A stretch of 63,970 bases of DNA from Terriglobia bacterium (GCA_020073485.1 JAIQFB010000028.1:1-63970); one strand, 5' to 3'. Counted from the first letter of the stretch, positions 6,654 to 16,036 are shown. Notes: a model not told the origin generated them from the sequence alone. Numbers and translations are program-made.

Positions 6654-9119
6654 ATGCCGGAAGCCACGGTCCAAAAGAGTGCCGATGACGAACGCGTTTT
6701 TGAGGGCTATCGGCGCTGGGGTTATCTTGCGGCGAACCTCGATCCTCTTGGTTTTCTCACTCCTTTCAACCATCCCGAGTTGATTCTCGACGGCGCCGCG
6801 GCGGCCTCCGCGCGCAAGTTCTATTGCGGCTCGATCGGCGCGGAATTTGTGCACATCGATGACACCGCGCGCCGCCGGTGGATCGCCGAGCGCCTTGAAT
6901 CGGACGCGCCGCAGCCCGATCGCGCTTTCCTTCTCGAACGCCTGATCCGCGCCGATTTATTCGAGCAGGTATTGCAGGCGCGGTACCTGGGAAGCAAGCG
7001 ATTCTCGCTCGAAGGCGTTACGGCGCTGATTCCGCTGCTCGACCGCGTGCTGGCCGAGGCGGCGCGCGCCGGCGGCGAACAAATCATGATTGGAATGAGC
7101 CATCGCGGGCGCCTGAACGTGATGGCGCACATCGCGGGGCAGCGCGAGGCGGATATTTTCGCCGGATTCGAGGACGTGGACCCGCGCAGCGTGTTGGGCA
7201 GCGGCGACGTGAAGTACCACGTCGGCGCGACCGGACACTATCGCACGCCCGACGGGCGCAAACTCAGCGTGCATCTCGCTTCCAATCCCAGTCATCTTGA
7301 GGCCGTCGATCCCGTGGTCATCGGCCGCGCGCGGGCCAAACAGGCGCGCATCGGAGGCGCGAGCCGATTCACCAAAGTCCTTCCGATTGTCCTGCACGGC
7401 GATGCGGCGTTTGCGGGCCAGGGCGTGTGGGCCGAAACGCTCAATCTCGCCGAGTTAAAAGCCTATTCGGTCGGCGGCACAATTCATGTGATCGTCAATA
7501 ATCTGCTCGGTTTTACCACCGAGCCCACCGATCTGCATTCCTCGCGTTTTGCTTCCTCGCTGGCCAAGCGTCAGGCGGTTCCCATTTTCCATGTCAACGG
7601 GGAAGATCCGGAGGCGGTGGTGCGCACCGGGCAGATCGCGGTCGAATACCGAAACGCATTTGGAAGCGACGTGGTCATCGACCTCATCGGTTACCGGCGC
7701 CATGGCCACAGCGAAGTGGACGATCCGACCATCACGCAGCCGCGCCTCTACGCGAAAATCAAGGATCACCCGCCGCTATGGCAGATTTACGCGAAGCGGA
7801 TCGGCATGGACGCGTCGGCGAACGTCGAAGCCATCCGCAACGAACTGGAAACCGCGCACAAGGCTGCGAGCGAAATGCAGGAAAAGCCCCGCCTGCGGCG
7901 GCTTCCGGCGTACTGGTCGCCGTACAAGCGCGGCCGTTACGACAGCGCCTATGAAGTGGACACTGGCGTCGACGCCGCGCGCCTCGCCGAGGTGAGCGAC
8001 AAATTAACAAGCTATCCGGCGGACTTTGCGATTCACCCGAAAGTGAAAAAGCTTCTCGAGCAGCGCTCGGAAATGGGGCACGGAAAGCGACCCGTGGATT
8101 ACGGCATGGCCGAGGCGCTCGCGTTTGGCTCGCTGCTGCTTTCGGGCACGCCGCTGCGGTTTACCGGGCAGGATTCGCGCCGCGGCACATTCAACCAGCG
8201 CCACGCCGCGCTGGTCGATACCGTCACGGAAAAACAGTATGTGCCGCTCGAACACCTGGCTCCGAACCAGGCGCAGTGCGAAATTTTTAATTCCACGTTG
8301 TCCGAGGCCGGCGTGCTGGGTTTTGAATACGGCTACAGCCGTGACTATCCGGAAGCGCTGGTGCTGTGGGAAGCGCAGTTTGGAGATTTTGCGAACTGCG
8401 CGCAGATCATCATCGACCAGTTCATCAGCTCGGGCGAGGATAAGTGGGACCTGCCCTCCGGCGTGGTGATGCTCCTGCCGCACGGCTACGAAGGGCAGGG
8501 ACCGGAACACTCCAGCGCGCGCATCGAGCGTTATCTACAACTGGCGGCCGAGGACAATATCCAGGTTTGCCAGCCATCGAGAGCCGCACAATATTTTCAG
8601 CTCCTGCGCCGGCAGGCATTGCGGCATTGGAGAAAGCCGCTTGTTGTCTTCACGCCGAAGAGCATGTTGCGGCATCCCGACGCGTCTTCGCCCATCGAGG
8701 ATTTTGCCCGCCCGCGTTTTGAGTGGGTGGTGCCCGACCGGGAGATCGAATCCGCGCAGCGCATCCTGATTTGCAGCGGGAAGATAGGCCACGAACTACG
8801 CAACGAACGAAAACAGCGCGGCGATAAAGAAACGGCGATCCTGTTTCTGGACCAGCTGTATCCGTTTCCCAAAAACGAATTGCGCGCGGAAGTGGCGCGG
8901 CATCCGAAAGCCCGTGAAATTGTGTGGGTGCAGGAAGAGCCCGCCAACATGGGCGCGCTGTTTTATGTTTTGCCGCGCATCGAGCACTACATACAGGGAA
9001 TTCCGGTGCGTTCGGTGAAGCGCTCGGCCAGCGCCAGCCCTGCGACGGGTTCGGCGAAGGCGCACGAACTGGAGCAGAAGACGCTGATCACGCTGGCCTT
9101 TACCACGGGCCGCGACTAA
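6654..9119 (+). CDS. sucA: 2-oxoglutarate dehydrogenase E1 component (thiamine-diphosphate decarboxylase)
   Basis: An 821-residue E1o subunit that decarboxylates 2-oxoglutarate in the TCA cycle. Recognisable blocks are NLDPLGF, the FYCGSIGAEFVHI segment, the active-site histidine region MSHRGRLNVMAHI, the cofactor/metal region around GDAAFAGQGVWAETLNL, and the transketolase-like C-terminal part with FTGQDSRRGTFNQRHA. It is about 110 residues shorter than the E. coli enzyme because the N-terminal E2-binding segment is absent; the protein begins just before the NLDPLG motif. The start has only a weak ribosome binding site. No sucB or lpd gene adjoins it. Confidence 0.93.
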   Translation: MPEATVQKSADDERVFEGYRRWGYLAANLDPLGFLTPFNHPELILDGAAAASARKFYCGSIGAEFVHIDDTARRRWIAERLESDAPQPDRAFLLERLIRADLFEQVLQARYLGSKRFSLEGVTALIPLLDRVLAEAARAGGEQIMIGMSHRGRLNVMAHIAGQREADIFAGFEDVDPRSVLGSGDVKYHVGATGHYRTPDGRKLSVHLASNPSHLEAVDPVVIGRARAKQARIGGASRFTKVLPIVLHGDAAFAGQGVWAETLNLAELKAYSVGGTIHVIVNNLLGFTTEPTDLHSSRFASSLAKRQAVPIFHVNGEDPEAVVRTGQIAVEYRNAFGSDVVIDLIGYRRHGHSEVDDPTITQPRLYAKIKDHPPLWQIYAKRIGMDASANVEAIRNELETAHKAASEMQEKPRLRRLPAYWSPYKRGRYDSAYEVDTGVDAARLAEVSDKLTSYPADFAIHPKVKKLLEQRSEMGHGKRPVDYGMAEALAFGSLLLSGTPLRFTGQDSRRGTFNQRHAALVDTVTEKQYVPLEHLAPNQAQCEIFNSTLSEAGVLGFEYGYSRDYPEALVLWEAQFGDFANCAQIIIDQFISSGEDKWDLPSGVVMLLPHGYEGQGPEHSSARIERYLQLAAEDNIQVCQPSRAAQYFQLLRRQALRHWRKPLVVFTPKSMLRHPDASSPIEDFARPRFEWVVPDREIESAQRILICSGKIGHELRNERKQRGDKETAILFLDQLYPFPKNELRAEVARHPKAREIVWVQEEPANMGALFYVLPRIEHYIQGIPVRSVKRSASASPATGSAKAHELEQKTLITLAFTTGRD

Positions 9120-9159
9120 GGGATATTCCAACCGTATAAATTCCGAGGAGGCTTTGCAG

Positions 9160-10257
9160 ATGAGATTGAAACTATGGAGAGTTTTTGCACTGGCGGTGGT
9201 GAGTTGTGCTGCGGTCTCCGTTTCCGCACAACAGGATGCCGCCTGGACGTCGCCGTCCCTGAGGGAAGGCGATTATGTTACGAAGAATTTCAAGGTTTCC
9301 GACGGGCAGACGCTTCCGGAAGTCCGCCTGCATTACACGACCATCGGCGCGCCGCAGCGCGATGCGAGCGGCCACGTCACCAATGCCGTATTGATTCTCC
9401 ACGGAACCAATCGCGCCGGACGCGTGTGGCTCGCCCCCACCTTCGCCGGTGTGCTCTTCGGCCCCGGGCAATTGCTGGACGCCTCAAAATATTATCTGAT
9501 CCTTCCCGACCAGTTCGGCGCCGGCATGGGCAAGTCCTCCAAACCCAGCGACGGCTTGCGCGCCAAATTTCCGCACTACGATTATTCAGATATGGTGCGC
9601 GCCTCGCAAATCCTGTTGAAGGATGGGTTGCAGGTCGACCACCTGCACCTGTTCATCGGCGCATCGATGGGCTGCATGGAAGGTTTCATGTGGGGTGAAT
9701 CGAACCCCACCGATATGGACGCGATGCTTCTGCTTTCCTGCCTGCCCATCGAGGTCGCCAGCCGCAACCGCATGGTGCGCAAGATTATGGTTGATGACAT
9801 CCGCAACGATCCCGGATGGAACAACGGCAACTACACGCAGCAGCCCTACGGGTTGCGCGCCGCGCTCGGGCACTTGCTGGTTGTGGGAAGCGTTCCGACC
9901 TATTGGCAGAAAATCTATCCGACCGCTGCGGCGGCCGACAAATACGTGAATGAATATATCGAATCCAACATGAAGACCACGGACGCGAACGATTTCATGT
10001 ACCAGTATGATGCGTCGCGCAATTACGACGCATCAAAGGACCTCGATAAAATTCAGGCAAAGGTCCTGCTCATCAATCCGCAGGAGGATTTCTGGAACCC
10101 CGCCGAGCTCGGCATCGCGGAAAAGGAAATCAAGAAAGTGAAGAACGGGAAATTTGTGCTCCTGCCCTTTTCAGACGATTCGCGCGGGCACTATACGTTT
10201 TTCCAGGCCAAGGTCTGGCAGAGCCATTTGGCGGAATTTATGAAGACGCTGAGGTAG
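9160..10257 (+). CDS. Exported alpha/beta hydrolase of the homoserine O-acetyltransferase family
   Basis: A 365-residue protein with a signal peptide (MRLKLWRVFALAVV, ending SVSAQQ). An alpha/beta hydrolase domain of the MetX type follows. The nucleophile elbow is GASMGCMEG, and the likely acid and histidine are in INPQEDFWNP and GHYTF. Export is unusual for a true MetX enzyme, so a secreted esterase/acyltransferase is more likely than a methionine-pathway step. The start at 9160 is chosen because GAGGAGG lies eight bases upstream; the longer frame begins at a TTG two codons earlier. The TAG stop is contributed by a palindromic repeat. Confidence 0.8.
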   Translation: MRLKLWRVFALAVVSCAAVSVSAQQDAAWTSPSLREGDYVTKNFKVSDGQTLPEVRLHYTTIGAPQRDASGHVTNAVLILHGTNRAGRVWLAPTFAGVLFGPGQLLDASKYYLILPDQFGAGMGKSSKPSDGLRAKFPHYDYSDMVRASQILLKDGLQVDHLHLFIGASMGCMEGFMWGESNPTDMDAMLLLSCLPIEVASRNRMVRKIMVDDIRNDPGWNNGNYTQQPYGLRAALGHLLVVGSVPTYWQKIYPTAAAADKYVNEYIESNMKTTDANDFMYQYDASRNYDASKDLDKIQAKVLLINPQEDFWNPAELGIAEKEIKKVKNGKFVLLPFSDDSRGHYTFFQAKVWQSHLAEFMKTLR

Positions 10258-10329
10258 GGCCGGCTTCAGCCTGTCGCTTTTGACTTCTTCAATATGGAAT
10301 CCAACCCGACAGGCAGAAGCCTGTCCTAC
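10254..10329. repeat. Dispersed palindromic repeat, family A, copy 4, ending two convergent genes
   Basis: The arms are GTAGGGCCGGCTTCAGCCTG and CAGGCAGAAGCCTGTCCTAC. The left arm holds the TAG of the plus-strand hydrolase (10255-10257). The right arm holds the TAG of the minus-strand yceH gene (complement of 10326-10328). The repeat thus forms the whole space between the two coding regions. Confidence 0.85.
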
Positions 10330-10979
10330 TCAAACTGTTTGCGGAATGCCGCAAGCTGCTGCTTTAAACCCGCTACTTCTTGTTGCAGCTCGGCAACCTG
10401 AGTCTCGAGGCGAGCGATCCGGTCGCCGCCGGAAACGGTTGGAGCCGAGGCTTCCGGTTCCGGCTCAGGCTTCCAGGCCTCTACGTCTTCCGAGAGCAGC
10501 TGCGCGTAACGCGCCTCTTTCGTTCCGGGCTGCCGGGGAAGCAGCGCCGCGAGCGGCGGCTCTCGCTTCATCAGGCGCTGCAGCGTGGAGTGGACCACGC
10601 CTAAATCCTCGAATTTGTGCATGCGATCGGCGCGGCTGCGAAGTTCTCCGGGCGTCTGCGGTCCGCGCAAAAGCAGTTCGCACAACAGAGCGGTTTCATG
10701 CCGCGTAAAATTGTAAGCTTCCTGGAGCCGGTGCTCGTACTTGGTCACGCGGCTGACCATGTTGTCGGCGGGTCCCGCGAGGCCCTCTTTTTGCAATCGC
10801 TGCAGGGCTTGTTTGATGGTGTCTTCGTCGAGATTCATGAGCGGATCGCGGTTGGATTTCTGGTTGCACGCGTTGACCAGCGCGTTGAGCGAGAGCGGAT
10901 AGTACTCGGGCGTGGTGAGTTCCTTTTCAATCAGCGAGCCGAGGACTCTGGCTTCGACCGTGCTCAAGATGGGATTCAT
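10326..10979 (-). CDS. YceH family protein (DUF480)
   Basis: A 217-residue protein starting at MNPILSTVEARVLGSLIEKE, which is the conserved N terminus of the family. The frame extends upstream to 11063 but without family similarity. DUF480 proteins consist of two winged-helix domains: the first covers about residues 1-85, the second 90-165 (TRHETALLCELLLRGPQTPG). A C-terminal coiled coil (residues about 185-215) follows an acidic, Pro-rich linker. The biological role of YceH is not established; the fold implies nucleic-acid or protein binding. It lies divergent from fabV. Confidence 0.88.
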   Translation of the reverse strand: MNPILSTVEARVLGSLIEKELTTPEYYPLSLNALVNACNQKSNRDPLMNLDEDTIKQALQRLQKEGLAGPADNMVSRVTKYEHRLQEAYNFTRHETALLCELLLRGPQTPGELRSRADRMHKFEDLGVVHSTLQRLMKREPPLAALLPRQPGTKEARYAQLLSEDVEAWKPEPEPEASAPTVSGGDRIARLETQVAELQQEVAGLKQQLAAFRKQFE

Positions 10980-11087
10980 CGCCGGGAAATCATATCGTAG
11001 CGTGCCCTCGATCCCAATGGAGAGATGAGGCGGCTGCATCCAGGTAGACAAGAGAGTTCGCACGCGCTAACTTAGCTTGCCCTTAAT

Positions 11088-12284
11088 ATGTCACAACAAA
11101 TCGTCAAGCGCCGCTCGCGCGGCTTCATCTGTGTGAATGCGCATCCGGAAGGATGCCGTAAAAACGTCGAGCGCTGGATCGACGGTGTGCGCGGGAAAAT
11201 TCCCTCGGGCCAGACCGGGCCGAAGAATGTCCTGGTCATCGGCGCGTCGACCGGGTACGGGCTGGCGTCGCGCATCGCCGCCGCCTCGGGCTGCGGAGCG
11301 AAAACCCTGGGCGTGTTTTTCGAGCGGCCGCCGGAGGGCGAGAAGGTCGCCACTGCGGGTTATTACAACACCGTGGCGCTGCATGCCCTTGCCAAACAAG
11401 ACGGATTGTTCGCCGCCAGCATCAACGGCGACGCATTTTCCGACGACATCAAACGCGCATCCGCCGAGGTGCTTCGCAGCCAGATGGGTCCGGTGGACCT
11501 GGTGATTTACTCGCTGGCATCGCCGAAACGCACCGATCCGCGAACCGGCGTCGTGTATAACTCCGTTCTAAAACCGGTAGGGCAAGCGTACACCAACCGC
11601 ACCATCGAACTGGATACGGAAAAAGTGGTAAATGTCACGCTGCAGCCAGCGAATGAAGATGAGATTGCGGACACCGTTGCCGTCATGGGCGGAGACGATT
11701 GGCGCCGCTGGATGGAGATGCTGCTCGAGGAAAAATTGCTCGCGGAAGGCGCGCGCACGCTGGCCTATTCCTACATCGGTCCGGAACTCACTTGGCCCAT
11801 CTACCGCGACGGCACGATCGGGCAGGCAAAGAAAGACCTGGAACGCGCGGCGAGCGATCTCGACGCCGCACTGGCAAAAAAACTCGGCGGAAACGCCTGG
11901 GTGTCGGTGAACAAGGCGGTGGTGACGCAGGCCTCCGCGGCGATTCCGGTCGTGCCGCTGTATCTGAGCCTGCTGCCCATGATCATGAAAAAGAAAAATC
12001 TGGAGGAAGGCCCGCTGGAACAGATGCGGCGGATGTTCAGCGATTTTCTCTGTTCGGCGCAGCCCATGAAGCTCGATGCATCGCGCCGTCTGCGCCTGGA
12101 CGACCGGGAAATGCGGGCCGACGTGCAGGCCGAAGTGGCCGCGCTATGGCCGCAGGTGGGCACCGAAAATCTCCGGGCGATCACCGACTTCGCGGGCTTC
12201 CAGCGGGAATTCCGTGGATTGTTTGGCTTTGAAGTGGACGGTGTAGACTATGAGCAGCCCACGGAGACCGATCTGAAGTGGTGA
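11088..12284 (+). CDS. fabV: Trans-2-enoyl-ACP/CoA reductase FabV
   Basis: A 398-residue NADH-dependent enoyl-ACP reductase that catalyses the last step of fatty-acid elongation. It shows the FabV N terminus (GFICVNAHPEGC), the nucleotide-binding block VLVIGASTGYGLASR, and the family catalytic motif tyrosine-eight residues-lysine in YRDGTIGQAK. Length and motifs match the family throughout, so it should be active. FabV differs from FabI in the longer spacing between the catalytic Tyr and Lys and is linked with triclosan resistance. It is transcribed divergently from yceH. Confidence 0.95.
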   Translation: MSQQIVKRRSRGFICVNAHPEGCRKNVERWIDGVRGKIPSGQTGPKNVLVIGASTGYGLASRIAAASGCGAKTLGVFFERPPEGEKVATAGYYNTVALHALAKQDGLFAASINGDAFSDDIKRASAEVLRSQMGPVDLVIYSLASPKRTDPRTGVVYNSVLKPVGQAYTNRTIELDTEKVVNVTLQPANEDEIADTVAVMGGDDWRRWMEMLLEEKLLAEGARTLAYSYIGPELTWPIYRDGTIGQAKKDLERAASDLDAALAKKLGGNAWVSVNKAVVTQASAAIPVVPLYLSLLPMIMKKKNLEEGPLEQMRRMFSDFLCSAQPMKLDASRRLRLDDREMRADVQAEVAALWPQVGTENLRAITDFAGFQREFRGLFGFEVDGVDYEQPTETDLKW

Positions 12285-12340
12285 CTTCGCGCCACGGTAC
12301 GCAATGGGCGGGACCAAAAGCTTAACCGAATCCGATTCCC

Positions 12341-12979
12341 ATGCGCGCTATCGCCCTACTTTTCTTCGTCGTTTTCGGCTTGAATATTATCCCCGCGTTT
12401 GCCCCGCCCACCTGGATGGTGTTTTCCTACATTGGTTTCCGCTTTGAGCCGTCCAATATCGCCCTGCTGGCCGTGATTGGCGCCGCAGCCGCCACGCTGG
12501 GGCGATTAACGCTCTCCAAAATGGCGCGCGTCATCGTCCGGCAGCGATTCCTGTCCGAAAGCACGCGAAACAACATCGATTCGATACGGGAGTATCTCGA
12601 ACCTCGGCGTAAGTTGACGTTTGGCGTTCTCCTTTTTTATGCCTTCTCGCCCCTCCCGTCGAACTATCTCTTTATCGCCTTTGGCCTGACGACGATTGAG
12701 TTCCGCAAGATCGCGGCGCCTTTTTTTATCGGGCGTTCCATCAGCTACAGTTTCTGGGCCCTCACGGCTTCGAGCGTGGCGCGCAGGATGGATTTTGAAT
12801 CGACCGAGCCTTTCTCGTACTTCAGCCTCTATTTTGTGGCCACGCAGATCCTGCTGCTTGCGCTGATCTACATGTTCGCACGCGTGGATTGGCGCGCTTT
12901 GCTGGGGGAGAAGAAATTTCGATGGTTGGCCAAGGTTCCGGCGGATATGCGAAACCCCGCGGCTAAAGGGCCGCAATAA
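12341..12979 (+). CDS. Polytopic membrane protein, possible VTT/small-transporter type
   Basis: A 212-residue integral membrane protein with about five hydrophobic segments (residues roughly 2-20, 40-60, 90-115, 125-145 and 160-180) and a basic C-terminal tail. The GAAAATLGR turn followed by long basic loops, and a later FGVLLFYAFSPLPSNYLFIAFGL segment, recall the VTT/SNARE-associated fold, but the match is only by eye. It follows fabV by 56 bases in the same orientation and could be cotranscribed. No function is assigned. Confidence 0.6.
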   Translation: MRAIALLFFVVFGLNIIPAFAPPTWMVFSYIGFRFEPSNIALLAVIGAAAATLGRLTLSKMARVIVRQRFLSESTRNNIDSIREYLEPRRKLTFGVLLFYAFSPLPSNYLFIAFGLTTIEFRKIAAPFFIGRSISYSFWALTASSVARRMDFESTEPFSYFSLYFVATQILLLALIYMFARVDWRALLGEKKFRWLAKVPADMRNPAAKGPQ

Positions 12980-13039
12980 ATTCTTATTCAGCGGGCCGCA
13001 TGCAATCCCGCAATCCGGGCGAATATTGGCAGCGATGGC

Positions 13040-13285
13040 CTAAACTTTTTTTCTTAAAAATTCGACAATCACGTAGCCGATCAGCCCGGAAATGCAGGCG
13101 ATCACAAGGTTCGTGGCCGTGAAAATATCTTTGAAGGCAAAAGCCAAAGTCTTGGCATCAGAATTGGTCCGGGTAAATTCCCCCATCAAGAGGTTGGAAT
13201 AGAAGAGAAAGACGATGAAACCCACCTCGACCAGAGCTCTCCAGATCGGGGCCAATTTGCGGGGCGGTTTGGGATTCGACGACAT
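13040..13285 (-). CDS. Small membrane protein
   Basis: An 81-residue protein with two predicted transmembrane helices (about residues 17-35 and 55-76) and a basic C terminus (EFLRKKV). No family is recognised. It is convergent with the membrane protein gene ending at 12979. Confidence 0.6.
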   Translation of the reverse strand: MSSNPKPPRKLAPIWRALVEVGFIVFLFYSNLLMGEFTRTNSDAKTLAFAFKDIFTATNLVIACISGLIGYVIVEFLRKKV

Positions 13286-13383
13286 TCGCTAACTATAACA
13301 AGAAAATTCGAACGCGGTGTCCAATCCGGACGGAGTCTGCCCGCATGTGGATTCGAGAGGCAGAAGAACTAATCAGCGGAAAT

Positions 13384-13524
13384 TCACTCAGCCAACCGCA
13401 GCCAGGGAGACGGCCAGGATTCGGGCTGTTTCTTTCTTGCGGACTTGCGACGCTTCGCTTTCACAAGTCTTTGGCTTCTGGTGGCGGGGCGGCGTCTCAG
13501 CGAGGATGACTTCTTTGCTTTCAT
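13384..13524 (-). CDS. Possible 46-residue Lys/Arg-rich protein
   Basis: A short open frame, below the usual length cut-off, in a 400-base stretch otherwise empty of genes. It begins MKAKKSSSLRRR with GGAGG three bases before the ATG. It encodes a very basic stretch (VKAKRRKSARKK) and ends at TGA. The composition resembles small nucleic-acid-binding or ribosome-associated proteins. The unusually short ribosome-binding spacing and lack of a known family keep confidence low. The rest of 13286-13690 shows no other gene. Confidence 0.3.
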   Translation of the reverse strand: MKAKKSSSLRRRPATRSQRLVKAKRRKSARKKQPESWPSPWLRLAE

Positions 13525-13690
13525 AGGCCTCCGGAGAAGACCTTCACTTCATCGATTCACATCTGGTCAGAACGCCGCGGCCCGCGCGGAACCACCGGTT
13601 GAATTCCGCAACAAGGCCGCGGCTGAATGACCCACGCGGGTCTCGCCATGATGGCGGTCATAGCAAGACTCGGCCCCGCGTGAAACTCGA

Positions 13691-14032
13691 TTACAGAGCG
13701 ACCGCTCCGCGTTCTTGATTCCGGATCCGGATGACATCCTCCACCTTGTACAGGAAGATCTTCCCGTCGCCGATTTTGCCGGTTGCAGCGGTCGCCAGGA
13801 TCGCTTTGACGGCGGAGTCAACCAGTTCGTCGGACACAACGATTTCCAGCTTTACTTTTGGAACGAGATCGACGGTATATTCCCGGCCCTTGTAAACTTC
13901 GGTATGCCCCTTTTGCCGTCCGTGTCCGCGCACATCGCTGATGGTCATGCCGCCGATGCCCAACTCGGTCAGGACATCCTTGACCGCTTCAAACTTGGAC
14001 GGCTGAATGATCACTTCTAATTTGGTCATCAT
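13691..14032 (-). CDS. glnK: PII nitrogen regulatory protein (GlnB/GlnK)
   Basis: A 113-residue PII signal protein. It has the family blocks GMTISDVRGHGRQKGHTEVY, the T-loop tyrosine in GREYTVDLVPK, and the nucleotide-binding region TGKIGDGKIF. If translation starts at the second Met, the T-loop tyrosine is residue 51, the canonical uridylylation site; GAGGA nine bases from the first ATG makes either start possible. PII proteins bind 2-oxoglutarate, ATP and ADP, and they block Amt channels. Here the gene follows amt1 on the same strand, reversing the common glnK-amtB order. Confidence 0.93.
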   Translation of the reverse strand: MMTKLEVIIQPSKFEAVKDVLTELGIGGMTISDVRGHGRQKGHTEVYKGREYTVDLVPKVKLEIVVSDELVDSAVKAILATAATGKIGDGKIFLYKVEDVIRIRNQERGAVAL

Positions 14033-14263
14033 ATTTTCGTATCCTCATGTCTTTCGTAGCGAATTCGAATCTCAGTCTCTGCCACCGTGCCTGGAGTTCC
14101 TTTTCTTGCGCGCTCCAACTATAGCCCGCAGCCGCTGGCCCGTAAGCTGCCCTCCACCGTGCCTCCCTCTTGTACCTCGGCATTCATTCCGGGAAGATAC
14201 GCTGCAGGGAAAATAGCTTCGGGCGCCCATTCACGAAGCATCCGATCCAGGGCGCCCGGGTGT

Positions 14264-15874
14264 TCAATCGCCGTGCGCTGGTGCGGCCGCTTTGACGGGC
14301 GAGCCGACCGGTTGTTGGTGGCCAGCCAAGCCCTTGGGCGATCCCAGGGCGGTGATGACATATTCGGGGTAAGCCGAAATGCCGTGTTCGTGCAGGTCCA
14401 TCCCGTAGAGTTCGGCTTCTGCCGGCAGGCGCAGGGTTCCGGTTGCGTTGACCGCGAGCATGACGACCATCGCCACCGCAAAGGTTGCCGCCGTGATGAC
14501 AGCGCTGCCGATGATCTGGGCAATCAACACCTGCGTGCCGCCGCCGTAGAACAGGCCCTTCAGCGGTGCGCTGTTATCGGGAGCCAGCGGCCCTGTCGCG
14601 CCGAATTGCCCGGAGGCAAACAGCCCGAGAGAAATGGTGCCCCAGATTCCGCAAAAGCCGTGAACCGGGACCGCTCCGATGGGATCGTCAATTCGCAGAT
14701 ATTCCAGCAGGTCGACTCCCAAAATGACCAGGACGCCGGCGATGCCGCCAAGAATGATTGCGCCTGTCGGGGTAACCCAGTAGCAGGGGCAGGTAATTGC
14801 GACGAGGCCGGCAAGAAATCCGTTCGTCGTGTACCCCGCATCCCATTTTTTGGTCATGATGTAGCCGTAAATGATGGAGGTGAGGCCGGCCGCGCATGCA
14901 GCCAATGTGGTGTTCGTGGCTACTCGGCCGATGCCGACAAAGTCCATGGCCGAGAGCGTGCTGCCTGGGTTGAATCCGTACCACCCGAACCAGAGAATCA
15001 AGCCGCCCGAGACGGCGATGGTCAAATCATGCGGCAGCATGGGAGTGCCGCCATCGCGTTTGAAGGTGCGGCCGAGGCGTGGGCCCAGAACAATAGACCC
15101 GGCCAAGGCGATGAATCCTCCGATGGTGTGGACGACCGTGGAGCCGGCGAAGTCGTGAAAGCTCATTCCCAACCCAGGCCAAAAATGACCGTCGCTGCCC
15201 ATGTTGGCCAGCCAGCCGTCCGGTCCCCAGGCCCAGTGGCCGATGACGGGGTAAATGAAACCAGTGACGCAGATGCTGTAGAGGAGGTCGCCGACGAAGC
15301 CGGTGCGGCCGATCATCGCGCCGGAGGTGATGGTCGAGCAGGTATCGGCGAAGGCGAATTGAAAAATCCAGACGGCCAGGAACGCGACGCCCGTGGTTTC
15401 ATAAGTTGCGGGAGCGTTTTGCAGAAAGAACCAGTGGTAGCCGACGAAACCGTTGCCGTGGCTGAACATGAAGGCGAACCCGACGGCGTAGAAAAGAATC
15501 CCGCAAAGACAGGTATCCACCACGCATTCGACAAGCACGTTCACCGTCTCGCGCGACCGGCAGAAGCCCGCTTCCAGCATGGTGAACCCGACTTGCATTC
15601 CGAAGACCAGGAACGCAGCGATCAGAGTCCACGCGGTGTTTATCGGGTTGACGATGTCATTTCCCTTGAGATCGGGATCGGCCGCGTAAACATGGCTGAA
15701 GAGCAGCCCGGTCACGCAGGCCATGATCAGCAAAACAGCTCCCACGCCGATGACCTTGCCGGCAAGCATCGTCCCTCCAAACTTGCGCCATTCCGGTTTT
15801 TTAAGCCGATCGCCAAGCCTGGAAAATTTCTCCGATAACGTAAGTCGTTTTTCAAATCCACGCATGTCAGACAT
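14264..15874 (-). CDS. amt: Ammonium transporter Amt1
   Basis: A 536-residue ammonium channel of the Amt/MEP/Rh family with an N-terminal extension of about 60 residues before the first core helix. The first pore histidine lies in DFAGSTVVHTIGG and the second in VPVHGFCGIWG. The family pattern FMLEAGF-like appears as FTMLEAGFCRSRE. About eleven core transmembrane helices are predicted, and the C-terminal tail (LDLHEHG-like YGMDLHEHGISAYPEYV) is the part that usually couples to PII. AAGGAGAG precedes the ATG. The downstream PII gene and upstream ANTAR gene suggest regulation by nitrogen status. Confidence 0.95.
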   Translation of the reverse strand: MSDMRGFEKRLTLSEKFSRLGDRLKKPEWRKFGGTMLAGKVIGVGAVLLIMACVTGLLFSHVYAADPDLKGNDIVNPINTAWTLIAAFLVFGMQVGFTMLEAGFCRSRETVNVLVECVVDTCLCGILFYAVGFAFMFSHGNGFVGYHWFFLQNAPATYETTGVAFLAVWIFQFAFADTCSTITSGAMIGRTGFVGDLLYSICVTGFIYPVIGHWAWGPDGWLANMGSDGHFWPGLGMSFHDFAGSTVVHTIGGFIALAGSIVLGPRLGRTFKRDGGTPMLPHDLTIAVSGGLILWFGWYGFNPGSTLSAMDFVGIGRVATNTTLAACAAGLTSIIYGYIMTKKWDAGYTTNGFLAGLVAITCPCYWVTPTGAIILGGIAGVLVILGVDLLEYLRIDDPIGAVPVHGFCGIWGTISLGLFASGQFGATGPLAPDNSAPLKGLFYGGGTQVLIAQIIGSAVITAATFAVAMVVMLAVNATGTLRLPAEAELYGMDLHEHGISAYPEYVITALGSPKGLAGHQQPVGSPVKAAAPAHGD

Positions 15875-16036
15875 TGTTACTCTCCTTGTAATTTAGTAAG
15901 GATCTCGTTCACCAATCACCGATGCCGACGAGCCCTGCACCATTTGGAAACCGACAAGCCGGAAGATTGTCCGAGCCGCCAAAAAATCTCCCGACTGCCA
16001 ACACCATTGCGGATAAATTCAAACTGCACCGAAGAA

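Noticed and set aside
14087-15838. A 583-residue plus-strand frame opposite amt1
   Set aside because: It is antisense to a clearly conserved transporter, and its product has no hydrophobic pattern or motif.
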